This document shows positions 26,502-34,413 of a DNA stretch of 64,000 nucleotides, one piece after another. A program made the position numbers and the translations under genes. The notes beneath the pieces are model-generated. The model worked only from the letters and a program-made list of their open reading frames with translations, was not told the origin of the DNA and made no database searches. The stretch is from Paenibacillus doosanensis (GTDB lineage: Bacteria > Bacillota > Bacilli > Paenibacillales > NBRC-103111): the NCBI RefSeq assembly GCF_025060755.1, contig NZ_JANYUY010000029.1, positions 31,389 to 95,388 on the forward strand, in the 5' to 3' direction. Each line of letters begins with the position of its first letter. Positions within the stretch are counted from its first letter, which is position 1.

Positions 26502-26530
26502 TTGACAAATTGAAAACGTATACATATAAT
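26502..26530 (+). promoter_or_regulatory. Perfect-consensus sigma-A promoter of the candidate small RNA
   Basis: TTGACA (26502-26507), 17 bases, TATAAT (26525-26530): all 12 consensus positions match. It points at a short interval ending in a terminator 54 bases later. Confidence 0.85.
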
Positions 26531-26536
26531 AAAAGT

Positions 26537-26612
26537 ACAGTATGGTTTCTCTCCACTCCTATCCGAATAATGGCACTATGTGCAGCCACCTTTTCCAAGG
26601 TGGTTCTTTTTT
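26537..26612 (+). ncRNA. Candidate small RNA between tyrA and the ECF sigma gene
   Basis: Predicted transcript of about 76 nt between the perfect promoter and the terminator at 26584-26614. No ORF with a ribosome site fits inside. The 5' half is unstructured and pyrimidine-rich (TCTCTCCACTCCT), complementary in character to ribosome sites; a small hairpin GCAC-TAT-GTGC precedes the terminator. It could instead be an attenuated leader for the ECF gene, but 290 bases separate them. The rest of 26459-26901 is AT-rich, with no second clear element. Confidence 0.55.
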
Positions 26613-26614
26613 TT
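26584..26614 (+). terminator. Terminator of the candidate small RNA
   Basis: CCACCTT / AAGGTGG with a TTCC loop, followed by TTCTTTTTTTT. Confidence 0.9.
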
Positions 26615-26901
26615 GTTTTGCGGCATTTCTTAGAAAGAGCGGGGAATTACCGGCGGCCTTCAGTTTGCTCCAAGGGGGACATTAGTCGTAATAAATTACA
26701 CCTTTTTTTGGAAGTTATTCTGAAAGTTGTCTGAAATATGTCGATTAAGCAGGATTTTTGACCGAGTTTACCGAATGTTATAAGGATGAAGTCCGATCTT
26801 TAATTTTTTTGAAAATATACCGCAACTTTTTTACTCCCGTATAGTCAAACAAAGTAGAATCGCTGGGAGTAAGCAGGAATCACAAGGAGGGTCGTAATTC
26901 A

Positions 26902-27492
26902 ATGACCGATTCCCAGTTGATCAGAGAGATCAAGGACGGCAACGTCCAGCTATATGATGAATTAATGCGTCGCTATGAACGAAAAATATTGGCGTTTATT
27001 TACCACATGCTGAAAAGCGCAAAAATGGAGTCGTTGGCGGAGGATCTATGCAACGAAACCTTTTATAAAGCATACCGGAGTCTGCACTCGTTTCGCGAAG
27101 TGGAGGCGACCTTTTCCACGTGGTTATATACGATCGCCAGAAATACCGTTCTTAGCGAGCTGAGAAAAAATAAAAATACAAAGGTTTCTTTGGAGCAAAG
27201 CGGACTTGAGCCTCATGCCGGGGCCGACGCTATGCCTGAATTAACAGCGCTTCGCAACGAGAAAGTATCGATGGTCCGGGATGCCATTAACAATTTGCCT
27301 GAGAAGCAGAGGTCTGCGCTTATTTTGCGTGAATACGATCAATTGGATTATCAGGAAATTGCCAATATCCTTGGGCAGACCGTAAGTTCGGTTAAATCCT
27401 TATTGTTCAGGGCGAGAGCGAGTGTAAAGCTCCAGTTGGAACCATACTTTCTTGATCCGATTTTTGAGGAGTATGAAGGGATGAATCGATGA
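26902..27492 (+). CDS. ECF-type RNA polymerase sigma factor
   Basis: 196 residues, ATG 26902 after AAGGAGGG. Region 2 includes DGNVQLYDELMRRYERKILAF and AEDLCNETFYKAYRSL with TFSTWLYTIARNTVL; region 4 has LPEKQRSALILREYDQLDYQ and the HTH QEIANILGQTVSSVKSLLFRAR. Sigma factors of this class direct polymerase to stress or envelope genes. The next gene, overlapping by four bases, encodes its probable anti-sigma. No well-spaced ECF-type promoter is recognisable upstream. Confidence 0.94.
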   Translation: MTDSQLIREIKDGNVQLYDELMRRYERKILAFIYHMLKSAKMESLAEDLCNETFYKAYRSLHSFREVEATFSTWLYTIARNTVLSELRKNKNTKVSLEQSGLEPHAGADAMPELTALRNEKVSMVRDAINNLPEKQRSALILREYDQLDYQEIANILGQTVSSVKSLLFRARASVKLQLEPYFLDPIFEEYEGMNR

Positions 27493-28121
27493 TGAAATGT
27501 GAAGAAGTACAAGAGATGCTAGGCGTCTACTGGGATCTGCCCGAGCATGATCTGAAGCGGCAGTATGTGGATGAACATATAAAAAATTGTCCTTGCTGCG
27601 CCGCCGAATTCGAAATATGGCGCGAGAGCACGGAGCTCATCAAGTCGGCAGCGGAAACCGGCGAGTTCGCGGAAATGTCCACACCGATTTCGAGAAGCGT
27701 CATGAACCGCATTTATGAGGACGAATCGTGGAGAGTGCCTGTCGCCGACAAAATGTACGCCATGACGTTCAAGCTGCGCCGCAACGTATCGGCCATCATC
27801 GCTTTTTGTCTCGCCTTGTTTATATGCTCTTTCCTATACTCGGTGACGCATCAAGCTGCGCCGGAATCTGCTATGGTCTCCGGAGAATCCGCCGTATTCG
27901 GCCGGATAGGCGACCCGGTTGTCGTGGCCGGAAGCAAGCAGGAATCGATGAACGTACATACGATGCCCTCGGCCGTCGCCAGCTTGAAAGGATTCAGCGA
28001 GCCGTTCATGTACCAGGTCGGCCCTATTCACACGATAAAAGATTACATGATCTTTGTTTCGCTTCTCGGTCTGACGTGCACGCTGCTTATTATGAACTGG
28101 CTGTCCAGAACGAGATCTTAA
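27489..28121 (+). CDS. Membrane anti-sigma factor with zinc-finger (ZAS) domain
   Basis: 210 residues. Near residue 30-40, DEHIKNCPCCAAE has the H-x3-C-x2-C zinc signature of anti-sigma (zf-HC2) domains that hold an ECF sigma at the membrane. One membrane helix follows at about 98-117 (SAIIAFCLALFICSFLYSV), then an outside segment and a second hydrophobic segment near 188-204. Start ATG overlaps the sigma stop (ATGATGA), so they are translationally coupled. Sensing of an envelope signal is inferred. Confidence 0.85.
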   Translation: MMKCEEVQEMLGVYWDLPEHDLKRQYVDEHIKNCPCCAAEFEIWRESTELIKSAAETGEFAEMSTPISRSVMNRIYEDESWRVPVADKMYAMTFKLRRNVSAIIAFCLALFICSFLYSVTHQAAPESAMVSGESAVFGRIGDPVVVAGSKQESMNVHTMPSAVASLKGFSEPFMYQVGPIHTIKDYMIFVSLLGLTCTLLIMNWLSRTRS

Positions 28122-28142
28122 TCGGCCTTACAGGAGGATTTA

Positions 28143-28724
28143 ATGCTTACAATCGGTTTTATTCGTCACGGTACTACAGAATGGAATCTGGCCGGGAGGA
28201 TGCAGGGTCAGATGGATACGGAGCTGGCGGAAGTAGGCGTGCGCCAAGCCGAGCTGCTTGCCCTGCGGCTGAAGAGCGACAGCTGGGACGGGGTGATCGC
28301 GAGCGATCTGATTCGGGCCAGACAAACGGCCGAGATGATATCGAATGTAACGGGAACTCCGTTTATCGGTGTCGATGCCCGTCTGCGGGAGCGTTATTTC
28401 GGGCAAGTGGAGGGGACGACGCAGGAGGAGAGGATCGCCCGCTGGGGTGAAGGCTGGAGAGAGCTGGAGCTGGGAATGGAGAAGGACGAGGAACTGCTGA
28501 AGCGTTGGGATGCGTTCCTTCGGGAGCTAAGCGCCGCCCAACCGGGAAAGCGAATACTGCTGGTTAGTCATGGCGGTTATATCGCCCCTGTTCTGCATTC
28601 TTTGACGGGCAGGCCGGTGGAATCCCATTTGCACAATACGTCGCTTACGATAATGGAGGCCGTTGACAGCGGCTGGCATTGCAGGCTGCTGAATTGTACG
28701 GCTCATTTGGAGCCGGTCATCTAG
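28143..28724 (+). CDS. Histidine phosphatase family protein
   Basis: 193 residues. The catalytic motif GFIRHGTTEWN with phospho-acceptor His and the second His in LLVSHGGYIAP define the phosphoglycerate-mutase-like branch. The acid residue in ERYFGQVEG is also in place. Substrate could be a small phosphate ester (CobC, PhoE or related); it cannot be decided here. It follows the anti-sigma by 21 bases and may be co-transcribed. Confidence 0.88.
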   Translation: MLTIGFIRHGTTEWNLAGRMQGQMDTELAEVGVRQAELLALRLKSDSWDGVIASDLIRARQTAEMISNVTGTPFIGVDARLRERYFGQVEGTTQEERIARWGEGWRELELGMEKDEELLKRWDAFLRELSAAQPGKRILLVSHGGYIAPVLHSLTGRPVESHLHNTSLTIMEAVDSGWHCRLLNCTAHLEPVI

Positions 28725-28740
28725 AATAAATGGAGTTAAA

Positions 28741-28769
28741 GAAAGCCCGTGAATCCACGGGCTTTTTTT
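28741..28769 (+). terminator. Terminator after the histidine phosphatase
   Basis: AAGCCCGTG pairs with CACGGGCTT, followed by a run of T residues. Confidence 0.92.
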
Positions 28770-28869
28770 GTGCAGCCAGCGCCGCGCAGGAAAGTTTTTC
28801 TTGCAATCGGCGTTTAAATCCGGCGCAAATTCCCATAATGGTACTAAGCCTATTTGGAGGTGCTGTACC

Positions 28870-30006
28870 ATGAATTTAGCGGATATGTTAAGCTATGCGG
28901 ATATTCAAGACTTGAGCCGAATTGCCCATACGTACAACTGTGAATGCAACGGTCACTCCAAAAATGAGCTCATTCAGTCGATTCTTACGACCGTCAACCG
29001 CAAAGAGGTATTTGAACGGCAGGTCACGGACATGCCGATTGAGGATGTTCGTTTTCTCAACTCTTTGATTTTCGATCCGAGAGGATCGTTCAGCCTGGAG
29101 GAGCTTATTGCCAGGGTGCAGCAGAGCCGCTTTATTAAGGAAGAGGATGAGGAATGGAACCCGCGGGATATGATCCTGCGCTTTAAACAGAGGGGCTGGC
29201 TGTTCAACGGTTATTCGCAGCAAACGCGTTATTTGTTCCAGGTTCCTGCCGATTTAAAGCGAAGGTTCGGCGATGCGCTGACCAAACAGTTTCAACGGCG
29301 GCTTGTCGCGGCCAAGGAGCCTGAGGTGTATCGGGACGAGCAGAAGCTGATTGTGGACGATATCGCTCATTTTTTGCAATATGTTCATCAGAACGAGGCA
29401 GTGCTTACAGCGGATAACACGATGTACAAACGGCAGCTGCTGCAGGTGCTGGACCGGCTTTCGGTTAAGGAAGAGCCTGCCCCCAAAACGGCTTGGCGCT
29501 TCGGCTACGGAAGAATGTTCAAAGATTATCCGAATCGTTTTTCTTTCATCTACGATTATTGCTACTATACAGAACTGATAACGGAACATCATCAGGTGCT
29601 CGCGCTCAGCGATAAAGGCAGGGAGCGTGTAACCCATGCGACCAAGGAAGATTTGGTGCAGGTGTACCGGTTTTGGCTGAGATTGTATAAGAACGCGATT
29701 CCGAATTTGCAGTCTCTGGTCCATTGGCTCGATAAAATAGCGAAGAGCTGGGTCACCCTGGAGTCGGTAAAAGAAACGCTCGTGCCGCTTATCCGCCCGT
29801 TTTATTATGATACGCCCGAGTCTGTGCTGGAGCAGCGCATCGTGCGGATGATGATGCATTTGGGGCTGCTTCGGATCGGCGAAAGCGATGAGTTCGGCAC
29901 GGTCGTACAGGTTACGAAGCTCGGAAACGGCGTGATCCAAGGCAGTTATGTCGCTGACGAGGATAAGATTACAATCCCGTTCGAAAACCGTTCGGGCGAA
30001 GCGTGA
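28870..30006 (+). CDS. Unrecognised 378-residue protein with winged-helix-like segments
   Basis: ATG 28870 follows TTGGAGGTG. No family is recognised with confidence. The N-terminus (NLADMLSYADIQDLSRIAHT) looks like a SAP/HTH-type helical start, followed by CNGHSKNELIQSIL, and the protein is rich in Arg, Gln and aromatic residues without membrane segments. Helicase-accessory XPB-N-like or nucleic-acid binding folds are possible but unproven. It holds the place where B. subtilis has ypiA. Confidence 0.75.
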   Translation: MNLADMLSYADIQDLSRIAHTYNCECNGHSKNELIQSILTTVNRKEVFERQVTDMPIEDVRFLNSLIFDPRGSFSLEELIARVQQSRFIKEEDEEWNPRDMILRFKQRGWLFNGYSQQTRYLFQVPADLKRRFGDALTKQFQRRLVAAKEPEVYRDEQKLIVDDIAHFLQYVHQNEAVLTADNTMYKRQLLQVLDRLSVKEEPAPKTAWRFGYGRMFKDYPNRFSFIYDYCYYTELITEHHQVLALSDKGRERVTHATKEDLVQVYRFWLRLYKNAIPNLQSLVHWLDKIAKSWVTLESVKETLVPLIRPFYYDTPESVLEQRIVRMMMHLGLLRIGESDEFGTVVQVTKLGNGVIQGSYVADEDKITIPFENRSGEA

Positions 30007-30276
30007 CCGGGAGGGGAGCAACGGCTAGCCCTAATGTAGGTAAAAGCACATTCGGCGCGATAGGGGCTGTTGTACTTATCGAGGCCGAAAAAGGGTGAAT
30101 ATGCTTAAGTAGGGGCAGCTTTACCGTTCGCTTTTCAAGGGTGATGGTTCGCATCGTCCCGGCAATGCAGCAAGAAAACAAACCGATGGAATGGATGCAA
30201 AGATGGGCAGCGGAGTACAGGCAGCTGATGATGTTTTAAAAATATTAACGCGAGACCGGTTTGGAGGTAGGTTCTA
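30007..30276. other. Intergenic region before the IDEAL-domain gene
   Basis: 270 bases with no clear terminator. An imperfect hairpin AGCCCTA...TAGGGGCT lies near 30028-30070. A 31-residue reading frame, ATG 30144 to stop 30239, is preceded by CAAGGGTG and encodes a Met/Gln-rich peptide; it is too short to accept as a gene without comparison. Confidence 0.4.
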
Positions 30277-30468
30277 ATGGGCAAAATGAACGTTTCCAAT
30301 GATATGATGCTGAGTTTGTTTGCGGAGATGGTGCTGGATGAAGCCATACGTAAATATAAGGAGCAGTATTTGTACAGAGAAATTGATTTGGCTTTGGCAA
30401 AAGGAGACGAACAATCGTTTCTAGCCCTCACGACAGAACTGAAATCGCTCAATACTCATGGCAAGTGA
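30277..30468 (+). CDS. IDEAL-domain small protein (YpiB C-terminal-like)
   Basis: 63 residues, ATG 30277 after TTGGAGGTAGG. The C-terminal REIDLALAKGDEQSFLALT matches the IDEAL domain pattern found at the end of B. subtilis YpiB and in ComK-related proteins. Only the IDEAL module is present; the larger N-terminal UPF0302 part of YpiB is missing. Probably a protein-protein interaction module. It keeps the ypiB position, upstream of the ypiF homologue. Confidence 0.7.
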   Translation: MGKMNVSNDMMLSLFAEMVLDEAIRKYKEQYLYREIDLALAKGDEQSFLALTTELKSLNTHGK

Positions 30469-30583
30469 ACCGAAGCTCCTGGCCTAAATTATGACATCTT
30501 TTTGAAAGGCATGTGAGAACCAATCATATGTCTTTTTTTTGTGTTACATTATGTGGAGAAATGAATACTGATGTGGAGAGTGA

Positions 30584-31021
30584 ATGAAGCCGATGAAATT
30601 TAGCGATGTAGAGCAGGGGGCATGGGAAAGTCTGAAACCCTACGTGGATACGTGCCTGCTGCCCGTAACGGGTATGACGGGAAAGGAGCAGCCCTGGGAA
30701 GCGACGAGGGCGCTGGAGCAGCTGCGAGATGCGCTCGATTGCTTCGAAATTCCGTACAAAGGAAGAGTGCTGACGTATCCCGCTTTTCATTATATAGAAG
30801 GAGAAGAAGGACGGGAGCTGGTTGCGACGATGTGCGGCCGGCTAAAGGACAACTTCCCCTATGTCGTTCTTGTGTCCGCCGACGGTCGCTTAGCCGAGCT
30901 TGGCGAAATTCGCGGCGCGGACAAAACGTTTATTCTGACGCCCGGAGAATTGGCTGAAAATCTGGCTGAGATCAAGCGGCATATTGCCGAGCAACTGCAG
31001 CATTTATGGTCGGGAAGGTAA
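30584..31021 (+). CDS. DUF2487 family protein (YpiF)
   Basis: 145 residues, soluble. MKFSDVEQGAWESLKPYVDTC and LLPVTGMTGKEQPWEA are typical of the DUF2487/YpiF family located just upstream of qcrABC in Bacillales. Function is unknown. Start ATG 30584 or the in-frame ATG 30593; ribosome site GTGGAGAG is weak for both. Its close association with the cytochrome bc operon may mean a role in respiration, but this is context only. Confidence 0.75.
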   Translation: MKPMKFSDVEQGAWESLKPYVDTCLLPVTGMTGKEQPWEATRALEQLRDALDCFEIPYKGRVLTYPAFHYIEGEEGRELVATMCGRLKDNFPYVVLVSADGRLAELGEIRGADKTFILTPGELAENLAEIKRHIAEQLQHLWSGR

Positions 31022-31166
31022 CCTTTGCGAAGCGTGTATGATTGATTACATTTTTGCTAATTCTAAGTACGGGACGCGATTTTTCCCCTCATGAACAGTT
31101 GTGACAATTTCGTTAACAGTTACTGCTGGGACAAGAATTGATGGCTCTAAATGGAAGTTAACATTC

Positions 31167-31195
31167 TTGACGCACCTAGAGTCGTAAGCTATTAT
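31167..31195 (+). promoter_or_regulatory. Promoter of the qcr operon
   Basis: TTGACG (31167-31172), 17 bases, TATTAT (31190-31195). Start near 31202 gives a leader of about 70 bases to qcrA. Confidence 0.75.
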
Positions 31196-31270
31196 TAGTA
31201 ATGTCCTAGTATGTGGTGTAAAGTTATGTCGAACGACGTGATATATGTTGCAAAAGGGGGTAGAACGAGA

Positions 31271-31819
31271 ATGAGTGAGCACAACAGTCATGATGCGCAG
31301 CATCAGGGTGAGAGGCCGGTTAAACGTCGCGAGATGTCCCGCAGGCAGTTTCTGTCCTATACCCTTGGTGGAGCTTCTGCGTTCATGGGCGCCGGTATGA
31401 TTGTTCCTATGCTTCGATTTGCTATCGATCCGGTCCTTCAGCCTAAATCGCAAGCCGATTGGGTCAAGGTAGTCGAAGAAGCGAAGATCGAGAACGAACC
31501 GAAATCCTTCAAATTTCAAGTGCATCAGGTCGACGGCTGGTATGAGAGCGACGTTGAATTGGAAGCTTGGATTTCCAAGGATCAGCAAGGCAACATCTTC
31601 GCCTTGAACCCGACCTGTAAGCACCTTGGATGTACGGTTAACTGGAATGCCAATCCGGAGTACAAGGATCAGTATTTCTGTCCTTGCCACGGCGCGCACT
31701 ATACGGTAGATGGCAAAAACCTTGCTGTAGCGCCGGCGCCTTTGGATCAATACGATCTCAAGGTGGAGAATGGGTTCGTTTATTTAGGACAACTTGGTCC
31801 TAACAAAAGGGTGAAATAA
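31271..31819 (+). CDS. qcrA: Menaquinol-cytochrome c reductase, Rieske iron-sulfur subunit
   Basis: 182 residues, ATG 31271 after AAAAGGGGG. The N-terminal helix with SRRQFLSYTLGG resembles a twin-arginine signal anchor. The 2Fe-2S cluster is held by Cys116/His118 in CKHLGC and Cys137/His140 in CPCHGAHY, with Cys121 and Cys139 forming the usual disulfide. It accepts electrons from menaquinol in the bc-type complex at the outer membrane face. First gene of qcrABC. Confidence 0.97.
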   Translation: MSEHNSHDAQHQGERPVKRREMSRRQFLSYTLGGASAFMGAGMIVPMLRFAIDPVLQPKSQADWVKVVEEAKIENEPKSFKFQVHQVDGWYESDVELEAWISKDQQGNIFALNPTCKHLGCTVNWNANPEYKDQYFCPCHGAHYTVDGKNLAVAPAPLDQYDLKVENGFVYLGQLGPNKRVK

Positions 31820-31835
31820 GGAGGCGTAACATCAG

Positions 31836-32507
31836 ATGTTTAAAAGTATGTATAACTGGATTGATGAACGTCTTGATATCACGCCGATGTGGAGAGATGT
31901 TGCCGATCACGAGGTTCCCGAACACGTTAACCCGGCGCACCATTTTTCCGCATTTGTTTACTGCTTTGGTGGATTGACGTTTTTTATTACGGTTATTCAA
32001 ATATTGTCCGGTATGTTCCTGACGATGTATTATGTGCCGGATATTATTAACGCCTATGCGAGTGTTGACTATCTGCAGCATAAGGTTGCATTCGGCGTCA
32101 TCGTTCGCGGTATGCATCACTGGGGTGCCAGTCTTGTTATCGTCATGATGTTCTTACATACGCTTCGCGTGTTCTTTACAGGCTCCTACAAGGCGCCGCG
32201 CGAAATGAACTGGGTAGTAGGCGTGCTGATCTTCTTCGTCATGTTGGGTCTCGGTTTCACCGGATACTTGCTGCCGTGGGATAACAAAGCTTACTTTGCA
32301 ACGCAGGTAGGTATCAAGATCGCCGCATCCGCTCCTTATATCGGCGATTACATTAAGACGTTCCTGCAAGGCGGCGAGATCGTCGGTGCGCAAACGTTGA
32401 CTCGATTCTTCGCTTTGCACGTGTTCTTCTTCCCGGGCATTTTGCTGGCATTGCTGGCGGGTCACTTCTTTATGATTCGTAAGCAAGGGATTTCCGGTCC
32501 GCTGTAA
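31836..32507 (+). CDS. qcrB: Menaquinol-cytochrome c reductase, cytochrome b subunit
   Basis: 223 residues with four membrane helices, the b6 type. Haem ligands are in HHWGASLVIVMMFLHTLRV and in FALHVFFFPGILLALLAGH. It carries out transmembrane electron transfer in the quinol-oxidising complex. It follows qcrA by 16 bases. The N-terminal segment YNWIDERLDITPMWRD is a typical Bacillales start. Confidence 0.97.
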   Translation: MFKSMYNWIDERLDITPMWRDVADHEVPEHVNPAHHFSAFVYCFGGLTFFITVIQILSGMFLTMYYVPDIINAYASVDYLQHKVAFGVIVRGMHHWGASLVIVMMFLHTLRVFFTGSYKAPREMNWVVGVLIFFVMLGLGFTGYLLPWDNKAYFATQVGIKIAASAPYIGDYIKTFLQGGEIVGAQTLTRFFALHVFFFPGILLALLAGHFFMIRKQGISGPL

Positions 32508-32563
32508 GCAAGACTTCGATTGGCATTGTATCAATCAAGGAAGCGGCTTCAGTTTACAGCCAG

Positions 32564-32616
32564 TCTCGCTGTTGCAAGCGAGAACGTTATTCGAAAAACC
32601 GCAGCGCGGCTTTTCG
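32564..32616 (+). promoter_or_regulatory. Tandem stem-loops between qcrB and qcrC
   Basis: TCTCGCT (32564-32570) pairs with AGCGAGA (32577-32583), and CGAAAA-ACCGC (32592-32602) pairs with GCGG-C-TTTTCG (32606-32616). Neither is followed by a T-run. They lie in a 232-base gap, unusual inside a qcr operon, and may set mRNA processing or subunit ratio. Confidence 0.5.
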
Positions 32617-32739
32617 ATCTGTGGGGACGACAGGTCGCGTTGAAACGGCAGTTCTTGCGTGCGGAGAGCTTGAGATTTCTTCATGAGGGCAAGACATGAG
32701 GAGGCTTTCCGACACTAAAAGAAGTAAGGAGGGGCGAAA

Positions 32740-33621
32740 TTGGCACACGGCCATAAGTCTGACGAAAAAATCGTTTATGTTGGAGACTCTCGCGTTCGGA
32801 CGAGATCTGCTAAAATGGCTCAGCCGGATTATTCGGCTTTCCCGGGAAAATCCGAAGTATTCATCCCGAACTTCCTTCTCAAAGAATGGATGGTAGGGGT
32901 TGTCGTACTCGTCGGCATCCTGGTTCTAGTCGTATCCGACCCGGCTCCGCTTGGTTATCCCGCGGACCCGACCAATACACAGTTTATTCCGATGCCTGAC
33001 TGGTACTTCCTGTTCATGTATCAATTGCTGAAATATCCGTATACTTCCGATCAATTCGTCGTTTTGGGAACATTGGTCATTCCGGCTATTATGTTCGGCG
33101 GCTTGATGGTAGCTCCTTTTCTGGACACGGGGAAAGAAAGACGCTTTTACAAACGCCCGATCGCTTCGACTTTAATGTTTCTCACATTGGTTGCCTGCAC
33201 CTATTTGACGGTCGTTTCGTGGACGCATTACGAACACGAGATGAAAGATAAAAACCTGGTGCCTGAGCACATCAAACGCGAGGAAGAGCTTCATGCCGGC
33301 AAGGCAGAGAGCGGCGGAGGCGGCGCCAAGAAACCGGCTGCTGCCGCAGCGATCGTAGCTCCGGATGATCCGGGTGCGGAAATTTATAAAAAAGCAACTT
33401 GCGTAGCATGTCACGGCGGCGAATTGAAAGGAATGCCTTCTTCCGGAATTCCTGCATTGCGCGGCGTAGGCGACAAGCACAGCAAGGATGAAATTTTGAA
33501 CATCATCAAAAAAGGGCAAGGCAATATGTCCCCTCAATACGATGATAATATCAAAAAAGGCTTGACGGACGCCGACATCGACAAGGTGGCTGAGTGGTTG
33601 TCCAAGCAAAAGAAAGAGTAG
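32740..33621 (+). CDS. qcrC: Menaquinol-cytochrome c reductase, cytochrome b/c subunit
   Basis: 293 residues, TTG start fixed by AAGGAGGGG. The N-terminal ~150 residues carry three to four membrane helices like subunit IV of b6f complexes; after an Ala/Gly/Lys linker, a C-terminal c-type domain contains one haem site C221-VA-C224-H225 and the axial Met in QGNMSPQYDD. This fusion is the known Bacillus architecture. It passes electrons to the terminal cytochrome c oxidase branch. Confidence 0.97.
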   Translation: MAHGHKSDEKIVYVGDSRVRTRSAKMAQPDYSAFPGKSEVFIPNFLLKEWMVGVVVLVGILVLVVSDPAPLGYPADPTNTQFIPMPDWYFLFMYQLLKYPYTSDQFVVLGTLVIPAIMFGGLMVAPFLDTGKERRFYKRPIASTLMFLTLVACTYLTVVSWTHYEHEMKDKNLVPEHIKREEELHAGKAESGGGGAKKPAAAAAIVAPDDPGAEIYKKATCVACHGGELKGMPSSGIPALRGVGDKHSKDEILNIIKKGQGNMSPQYDDNIKKGLTDADIDKVAEWLSKQKKE

Positions 33622-33704
33622 TTACGAAGGACCTGGTCGCTTATGTTGCGGTCAGGTCTTTTCAATGGAAGAAACGAAAGCATTTTCAGGCGGGGGGAAA
33701 CCTA

Positions 33705-34370
33705 TTGCTAAGCATGTCGATTCGCTCCTATTTTTCCAGAGCTTTTTTATCCAGCCGCTTCATGCTGTGGAGCCTGTTCTGGGTTAATCTTCTCGGGACG
33801 ATATATGGTTACGAATGGTATTGGAACCAGATGACGTATACGGCTGAAACGATGTCCGCGGCTTATTTGCCGTTCGTTCCCGATAGTCCGACGGCCAGCT
33901 TGTTTTTTACCGGGGTTCTGGCCTATTTGCTGGTCGACTCGTACAAAGGGCGGTCTCTTGCTCCCCGTCCCGGATGGTTCCGTGGATTTGTAGAAGCATT
34001 CGCCGTCGTCACCTCCTTCAAATACGGGGTATGGGCCGTGTCGATCATTTGGGCCGGCGCGTATATGGGAAGCGAAGTGAACTGGCAGGATTGGATGCTG
34101 AGCATCTCGCATTTAGGGATGGCGGCCGAAGCTTTATTATATTGGCGTTTATACACGTACCGGTTCTGGCCTATCGTTGCGGTGGCGGTATGGACGTTGT
34201 GGAATGATTTTATGGATTATGCCGTCGGGGTATTCCCGTGGCTGCCGGAAAGCTTGATGGATCACCTTCCTTCGGTTGCGGCATTTACGGTTGAGCTCAG
34301 CTTTGTCAGTCTGGTCGTCGCCTTCGTTATTATGAAGGTTAGGGAAGTTTTGAATAAACGCGAGGTCTAA
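33705..34370 (+). CDS. ypjA: DUF1405 membrane protein (YpjA)
   Basis: 221 residues with about six hydrophobic helices. MLWSLFWVNLLGTIYGYEWYW and the repeated aromatic motifs WNQM and WRLYTYRFWP are typical of YpjA. The TTG at 33705 is well spaced from GGGGGGAAA (33692-33700); ATG 33714 is an alternative. Function unknown; always near qcrABC in Bacillales, so a membrane or respiration link is possible. Confidence 0.82.
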   Translation: MLSMSIRSYFSRAFLSSRFMLWSLFWVNLLGTIYGYEWYWNQMTYTAETMSAAYLPFVPDSPTASLFFTGVLAYLLVDSYKGRSLAPRPGWFRGFVEAFAVVTSFKYGVWAVSIIWAGAYMGSEVNWQDWMLSISHLGMAAEALLYWRLYTYRFWPIVAVAVWTLWNDFMDYAVGVFPWLPESLMDHLPSVAAFTVELSFVSLVVAFVIMKVREVLNKREV

Positions 34371-34373
34371 ATG

Positions 34374-34413
34374 CGGACATCCCCCCATAGGATGATGATA
34401 GGAGGGATGTCCG
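34374..34413 (+). promoter_or_regulatory. Hairpin sequestering the ypjB ribosome site
   Basis: CGGACATCCC (34374-34383) pairs with GGGATGTCCG (34404-34413), extended past one mismatch by CC/GG. The Shine-Dalgarno GGAGG (34401-34405) is in the 3' arm and would be hidden; the arm ends right at the ypjB ATG. It begins three bases after the ypjA stop. Confidence 0.6.

Noticed and set aside
26823..26844. GCAAC ... CGTATAG as an autoregulated ECF promoter before the sigma gene
   Set aside because: The spacing between AAC and CGT is 11 bases; ECF promoters need about 16. No better pair was seen.
30144..30239. A 31-codon ORF before the IDEAL-domain gene
   Set aside because: Weak ribosome site and no recognisable features; reported only in the description of the gap.
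31099..31116. A possible Rex operator upstream of qcrA
   Set aside because: Only the half-site TTGTGA is good; the other half matches 3 of 6 positions. Not enough to call.
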